Below are positions 57,559 to 64,000 of a DNA stretch of 64,000 bases, in pieces. Made by a program: the position numbers and the translations under genes. How positions within the stretch are numbered: position 1 is the first letter of the stretch; each line of letters starts with the position of its first letter. This DNA comes from Linnemannia hyalina (lineage: Eukaryota > Mortierellomycota > Mortierellomycetes > Mortierellales > Mortierellaceae): the NCBI GenBank assembly GCA_019671135.1, contig JAHRHY010000002.1:2294001-2358000 (forward strand), given 5' to 3'. The notes beneath the pieces were generated by a model. It was not told the DNA's origin and did not search any database. It saw only the letters and a program-made list of their open reading frames with translations.

Positions 57559-60500
57559 CTAATTAGGGACGGGTGCATCCATAATGTTCTCGGCTGGGGG
57601 AACCGTAGGCGAGGCGGCTGCAGATGTAAAAGCAGCGATCGTGGCGGGAGCCTTGGTGGCCATCGCGACCATTAACGCCGGCAAGTACTGTTCACAGAAC
57701 GACGAAAAGTAGAACTATGGCGAAAAAGAGAAAGAAAAAAAAAAGTCGTTAACTTTTGCTGATCCACCTTAAAACCAACACATCGCATATCTCGTTTCAC
57801 ATCTTTACATCCACGATTTCTTACCTCGTGCTTGCTGTTGTGGTCACCAACAAAATTGTGCGCCAACTCGTGAGCCATGGTAAAGAACCAATAGATCAAT
57901 GCCTCGTCGCGTGCAGTGACAGTCTTGCCCTGGACCTGCTTCTTGGCCAACCCAGCCCCATCATCATGTCCCAATGCGACATAGTACCTCCAGTTAAAGA
58001 ACAACGACCCGCCCCGGTTGAACGCAATCGCCTGACCCTCTGGGTCATAATATACATGCATGGTCTCGGGGACGAGGTTAAAGACATCTTGGGCAAGGAC
58101 CATCAACAACCTAACGAACCGTGCAAGGGACTTGAGATTCTCCTTGGTCATGATCTCGTCCGCATCACAATCCTTATCAAGGTAAAACTCCAATTCCCCA
58201 GCATGACCCGCAAAGTTGAGTTGGTGACCGGGCTTGACATCGCAGTAAGAGCTGGTAAGGACTTCTGATACTGTCGACGCCGTGGGTTCGCTGCGGATAT
58301 CGTCCCGTCCGTTCGATCGGCAATTGGCGACTGCGGATTTGAGAGACTGCTGGAGGTTCTGTTGGTAGTCTGGTGCAAACCCCTTGACGATCGTGTTGGT
58401 TGGTAGTTGTGGTGGCGGTGTGTTGGCACCGCTCTTGATCGTCGACACTGCAGTTCCAGGTCCCGAGGCTTCAATTCCAGAAGAAACACCGTCTGGGTTG
58501 GGGGTGGTCACTGGCTTGCCAATTACGCTATCACGGAGAGTTTTCAGCCGGCTGAAGAAAGATCCGCCGCCGCCCGAAGAAGAACTTGCTGCGTTGTTGG
58601 TCTGAACAGGTGGCAGAGGAGGTAGCGTCGAGATGGTCGAAACATTCGAACTCGTATCCTGAGTCGGGAACGATCCAGGGACAGATGGAGCAACCGCCAT
58701 ATTGTTGTTGCTCTTGCTCTGGCCATTATTAATCATTGGGTATCCAGAATCCAGCAACTTCATAGTGACGCGCTGGACATGATCCTGGGTTTCCTTGGAG
58801 ATGGCGTCCATCAAGAAGGCGGGGTCACAGTTAGGGAACACCTCCTTCAGCTGCGCCAGGTACTCGGCTGTCTGCTTAGGTCCCAGTTTCACGTTGGCCG
58901 CTGCCTGTGCCGCCGCTGCTGCATCTGCCTTGGCCGCTGCCTCCACTCGAGCCTTCTCTGCCCTCTTCGCATTCAGGATACGGTCCACTTGGAATCCCTA
59001 TATTGAGTAATATGAAAAAGAAAATCAATTAGGCTGGTAATTAATAATTCAGGCTGTCAAACAAGGAACGACAAAAATGAGACCGAGAATCGTACCTTGC
59101 GCTTGAGGTTCACGAGGCTGGTGAAGAGAAGGTTGGACCACCAAATGGAATCGTTCAGCTTCTTCTTCCTGAGTAGCAACTTGGCAAGTGCGTCAGCAAT
59201 ATCAAAGTAGTCCATATCGCCCTTGGCTGTCACCAGAAGGTAGTAAGCCTTGGCCTGATCCTGGACAATACACGCCGTGGTCGACTCGCTATGAATCGCG
59301 CCGGTGGGGATGAATTCTCGCCGCAACTGGATCTCAGGGACCTGTCGAACCTTCAGCTTGGTCGTCAACCAGTCCAAGTTGAAGTTCAGGCGGCTGGGCG
59401 GGTGGTCGCTCAGAAGCAATGGGGCGCGCTCCACAATCAACTCTTGCAGGTTCTCCGAACGACGCGTCATGGCAAGAGCTCCTTGAGGACGGCAGGTCTC
59501 CTTGACCTGTCTCGAGATCCAAGTACTGCCAAGGGCCTCGTAGAGTGTCTCGAGATGGCTTTCCATGGGTGCACTGAGTGGCGTGAAGATCTGCTGAAGC
59601 ACAGTGTCGTCGATCAGATAGATGTCGCTGGCCTTGGCCAACTTATACTGGACGACCACCTGTCCTTGATTGGCGCTCGAGGATCCCTCTTCATCGTCAT
59701 CATCACCCTTTCCGTCAGCATTGGGCTTGGATCCTGTATCCGTCTCCTCATCCACGTCCTGATTGATCCTCTTCTCGCCCAAGAGGAACGGTGACCGCAT
59801 CATCTCGGTAACAAGCGCCTTCTGAGTCCGGATAACATGCATGTGGGAGGCGATCTGTCGCAGGACAGATTTGTAGTTCTCAACACCTCCGTTCCGGTTC
59901 AAGAAGTCATGAGGTGCACGCACGACCAGCTGGGTCAGTTCGACGGGGGTGGGTTCCTCTTTCACACCACACGACTTCAAGAACAAGTTGGCAGCCCGAC
60001 CGAAATCAACCGTGGTCAAGAGATCCGGATGGAACGCTGAGTCCTTCTTGTCAAAGTAGCAACTCTGCGGTTGAACAAAGTTACTGCCACTGTCATCCAG
60101 TGGAATAAACTTGAGCGTTCTCAGAGCGGACCAATGATGGTGACCAAACTCTCCCTGGAACTTGCCAAGGAACTCAAAGATCTCCTTTCCTTTCTCCTTG
60201 GTAGGCGGAGGCGATTGTGCAAGGCGCTCCAGTAACTTGGCGGGGAGAGGATTTTCCCTGATACCGAGCATCACAGCGTGGACACGGAGATCTTCCCTCA
60301 GAACAGGAAAGTTCATCACGCTGCACGATGGATTCCAGAAGCATCCCTATATCAAAAAGTTAACAATTCAATTAGGTATTGTCTTTTTTCTGAGTAACGT
60401 TTGTTCAACTGCACTTCTGTATCATAGTCGTGTTCATACCTCTGGCGTCTCAAATGTGCCGGCGGTGGTTGGGAGGAACATCGACTTGACCTTGCTGGGG

Positions 60501-63500
60501 CTGTATTGGAGAGTGTACTGGGTTTTGAAGTTCTCCAACAGGTACGCAAGTGCGTTTGCCTGAATATCCTTGTCGGTAGGTGTGGATACCAAAGTCAGGA
60601 GGACATCCAAGGTAGGATGCGTAAGCAAACCAAGCTCAAATAACAGCCTAGCTTCATCGGACGTCGCCCGCCAGCGACCCTTCCACTCGATCATTGGGAG
60701 ACCAAGCGCCGCAAGCACCTCATTGGGGGCGTAGAGGGTATTGGCGGGGTAGCGTTTGACTTGAACGGGTGAAGGAGGGGGTGGTAACTCTGTAGTATCG
60801 CCCTCTGCCTTGACGCGTTGGGGTGGTGGGGTGACTGGTTTAACCGCATCGGGACCTTCCTTGGGAAAGATGGGGGTGGCCTTGAGACGCTTGACCTCTC
60901 CTGACGACAGAGTCTCCCTGACAGAAGCGAGGTACTTGACGAGCTGCATGTGGTCCCAGCTGCCAGCGTTCACCAGTCGATCAAACACCAATTGCAGTTC
61001 CACACTCTATCACAATTAAAGTAAAATGTTAGCATGCATTGAATACTTACTGACAACATCATCTTCTGCTAGAGCATTCTTTCTTACCTTACGAGCGCCC
61101 ATGGAGAGCAAGAGTTTCTCCAAAGGCTGCTTGGTGAAGACCATGACCGGAAGATCGGGGAACAGCGTCACAGTGCGGAAATACGACTCGTTGGCCACCT
61201 TCATTCCGTACTTCGTAGGAATACACTTCTTCTGCGACAACAATGCAACAATCGCCCGCTGAGAGTTCTCATTAAGCTGACCCCATCCGCGAGACAACAC
61301 GAGCAGGACCTTCTCTGCAAACACGGGCGACACTTCAAAGTCAGCATCGTTGATAATAAACTTCGTCCACTCCAACAGGTTGAGTTCCTGCCAAGAGTCC
61401 GATATCCGAGAGAGTTCAGGTTGCGTGAAGGTCTTGGTAATGTCATAGGGCAGTGTGTTGGGTGGCAGAGGCATGTCAGTCGGTGTGACTTTGGGGTTGA
61501 CGAACCACTTGAGACTGGCAAGAGGCTTGACTGTATCACCCGAGCAGACCAAAGCCAATTGGAAGAAGGCGTCGACCTCGGGGTTAGGGATGACGTACTT
61601 GGAACTGAAATCGATCCACCACTTCAGCATCGCTACCATCTGCATCTCTGTCAGCGTCCTGCTCTCCAGTTCCAGGAGCACATCCTTGAACGCTATCCTC
61701 TGAATCTTTCCGGCTTTCTCCAGTTTGTCGATAAACTTTTGGCTGCCAGTGTAGACATTGCTCGGGATGGTAGGTAGTTGTGTCAAGAAGGAAGCCATTG
61801 TGGGCTCAGGGATGCGGACCTTATCCAATGTTTTGACGCCGTTCGACGACAGGATAGAAAGCGCTAATGTCGACATCCTGAAAAAGTACGCGTCGATGTA
61901 GTGTCCGACTTGAGGGCTTGGGGTACTTGGGTGAAATTGAAACGCCTGCAACGCGTGAAGAGCACGCTTCTCCAGCCAGTCTCTCGCCGTTGCCGTCGCC
62001 TCATCGTCAGGCTGGTCTGGTTTTTGGTGGGCGGTAATCATCTCGCTGTAGAGGTTTCCAATCTGGAGCAGCTCGTCTAATGACCAATAAAGCATTATCG
62101 CCATTAGGTAACTGCTCAGGTAATATGACAGAAATGACATTCTTCCAGCAATACTAACTCTTACCTTCATAAAGAGCTCTGGAAAGCAATCCAGCCATGG
62201 AGAGGAGTTCGTGGTTCCAGATTTGGAGAGTCTTATCGACAAAGTCCAGACTCTCACGCTCGACGGTAGGGATGAAGCGACCAGCGACATGACTGCTGAA
62301 TCCTGTCGTCTGGTGGGTTGGGAACCCGATGAATATCCGTCCTTGTTCTGGGAAGGGGACCAGGTCCTTGAAGATCGACTTGTTGTCTGCTGAAGCCTGT
62401 TTCTCGTCATGTCCCACATAGAGGATCTGAATCGCGGTTTGACTAGGAGGATACTTTTTGGTCGTGCGTTCCATTTCGTTTGAGAATTGCTTTGACACTT
62501 TGACATCGAGATTTCCTGAGGCGGTACGTAAGAAGATGGTGGTCGAGGTGTGTGTGACCTCCCGCGTCCATCGTGATACTTCCATTTTGGTGGCGTCCAG
62601 TTGCACGCTCTGAAGATCGACCGACTTGAGCGTAAAAATCTTTTGAGGCGACGTCATGTACATGGTCTTGGGGAGGGTCATAGGTCGGGGTTCTCGCATC
62701 TTCTTTGCGATCTTCAAGATGCAGTGATGATCCAAATAGACGGAGATGTCGCGGAGGTTGGCGGTGAACCCAAGTGAGCGAGCCAAGAAGGGACCAAACT
62801 CATCCATACTCAACATATCCATGGGCTCACGCAGGTCAAGAAGGAATGTCGTCCAGCCGTCCTGTTGGTTCTCATCGTCTGGAATTACTGCGCGCTTAGC
62901 GTAAAGTTGGTCGTTCCTCCAGTAAAACGCCATGCACTCCTTTCCCGACGATACGCTACAGTTCGAAAGCAATGGAGGAGAGTGTGAGTATACTCTCCAT
63001 TGATAGAAGTGCGGACAAAAATGCATGCGTCCTGCTCATAGTGCGCGATCCGCTTGACACTTACAATGGCTCCTCACAGATGGAAAAGAGAGAGTACTAG
63101 ATGGCAAGGATAAGGCACAGAACAAGGTGAGGTTAGCACGCAATTATCTCTATCAGTTGTAGCAGTAACTTGGCATCGACCAAACTTACAAATCCCACTC
63201 CGAAGGCACCGATCTATAAGCAAATGGAGTCAAAAAGAAGGGTGGTCAGTAACGTACAAATTTCAAATAAATTCCACCCTTTGCAGATATATCTAGTTCA
63301 GGCAAGAAGGCAGGTGTTGTGTGTTACCTTGGACTCGTCTGGGTTTCCTTCTGCGATCTTCTTGAGTCGGTTCCAGTCCTCTGGCCGAAAGTCCATTCCA
63401 TTGTTCTTAAACAGGACTCTAGTGATCTTGGCGCTCAGATTGGGGGTCGTCTCTTGGCTGTTGGGTGATGCACTCTCAAAGACTACCTCGATCCCCTTTG

Positions 63501-64000
63501 CGCCCGCATCATCTACATTGGACCAAGTTGAACGATAATCAGTATGAATAGATGGTAGACCATAAACTTTTCACTGCCACCTTCAACCTAAGGACCACGG
63601 ACATACCTGAGTTCTGCATCAGCTCGCGGTAGACGACATATTCAGCAGAGTATCTATTTCTCAATGGCACAAACAAGAAGATCATGTGAGAAACTCTTGG
63701 CATGACCTTGTTGTTTTGCTTGACGAACGTTGTAGGTTCGAATTTTAGGCGCAGTAAAGAGGGAAACCACTGCAATGCAAGGAGGGGGGCCACGTAATTG
63801 TCTCGTTTGTTTCCGCTAGAACGCGATCTCCTTGTGGCATTTGATCACGAGTTTATGAAAAATTCGAATGGTCGATGCTGTGCCAAGGGGGTATGTATCT
63901 ATTGTTTTCTTTACCTGGCGAGAATCTTGTCGATAAGATGGCGCTGGTTAACTACATGGATACAGTGAGAAGGTTAAAAGACTGGTGAGCGATGTGGTTT
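57559..64000 (-). CDS. HSP90-like (GHKL) ATPase with sacsin-type N-terminus and C-terminal HExxH domain (5' partial)
   Basis: Minus-strand exons from 5' to 3': 63915..63951, 63607..63653, 63328..63512, 63190..63213, 63065..63096, 62165..62955, 61088..62076, 60440..61006, 59096..60346, 57825..58997, 57559..57714. All phases agree; about 1,750 residues are visible and the first exon(s) lie beyond the window. The N-terminus has the sacsin/Nov type of GHKL fold: HLIDKILARYSAEYVVYRE, ELMQNSDDAG (N-box), NNGMDF (G1) and IGAFGVGF (G2). A long body follows, resembling the fungal DUF3684-type proteins. A disordered Ala/Ser/Asn linker leads to a final domain with HELAHNFVGDH (57840-57872), an HExxH zinc-binding pattern. 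It converges on LCB1 with about 190 bp between the stops. It may be a large chaperone-like ATPase; proteolytic activity is unproven. Confidence 0.85.

Noticed and set aside
63656..63793. Open frame upstream of the YSAEYVVYRE exon
   Set aside because: It is intron: joining 63915..63951 to 63607..63653 restores the HLIDKILARYSAEYVVYRE block with correct phase, so 63654..63914 is spliced out.
1..64000. tRNA, rRNA, CRISPR and transposase genes
   Set aside because: I looked for tRNA B-box-like and rRNA segments, regularly spaced repeats and transposase/reverse-transcriptase motifs, and saw none that I could support.

Overview
This is a fungal nuclear genome window: spliced genes with GT-AG introns mostly of 60-270 nt, pyrimidine-rich leaders before start codons, Kex2-type dibasic sites, and fungal or eukaryotic housekeeping proteins. 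The mix (ion channels with a long soluble N-terminal half, a receptor-like membrane protein ending in a pseudokinase, XRCC4, an HSP90-like ATPase with a sacsin-type N-terminus) and base composition are what I would expect from an early-diverging filamentous fungus, most likely Mortierella/Linnemannia-like. That placement is inference, not proof. All exon joins were worked out by hand from splice signals and reading frame.

Layout. 1-555: 3' end of a VWA8-like AAA/VWA protein. 1.77-8.68 kb: 5-exon ankyrin/coiled-coil protein of about 1,930 residues. 9.2-15.2 kb: multi-exon TRP-like ion channel of about 1,625-1,650 residues. 15.2-20.1 kb: nearly 5 kb with no convincing gene. 20.1-26.9 kb: a signal-peptide, single-pass membrane protein with a Gly/Ser stalk, long cytosolic repeats and a C-terminal pseudokinase. 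27.2-27.5 kb (minus): a small two-exon DMAC1/DUF4536-like membrane protein. 28.05-30.7 kb: nine-exon XRCC4 homologue. 33.3-45.4 kb: an accessory stretch holding only six small secreted-protein genes, all on the plus strand. 45.6-48.8 kb (minus): a coiled-coil membrane protein. 52.7-53.8 kb: a Ser-rich disordered protein. 54.65-57.4 kb: LCB1, the serine palmitoyltransferase subunit. 57.6-64 kb (minus, running off the right edge): an HSP90-type ATPase with an HExxH motif near its C-terminus.

The most interesting system is the 33-45 kb cluster. Six secreted proteins share an (S/T)AAP signal-peptide end. Five are built from modules of a KR or KRR site, a core of about 12-17 residues, a second basic site, then an acidic Ser/Thr/Glu spacer, which is the architecture of Kex2-processed peptide precursors (pheromone-like, KEP or RiPP-like). 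Cores differ between genes but share an RM...G.I..V.P pattern, and one gene carries a different core type (GGRRPFDD). The cluster is evolving by module shuffling: one gene is a mosaic whose third module matches the first gene and whose tail plus 3' flank is a 606-bp near-identical copy of the second gene. A Kex2 site has been lost by a K-to-E change, one gene has an in-frame stop before a further module, and one has a collapsed module. Upstream regions share TATA boxes and a recurrent CTATTGT element.

Housekeeping genes flank this region on both sides, so it looks like an expanded accessory locus within a normal chromosome arm.
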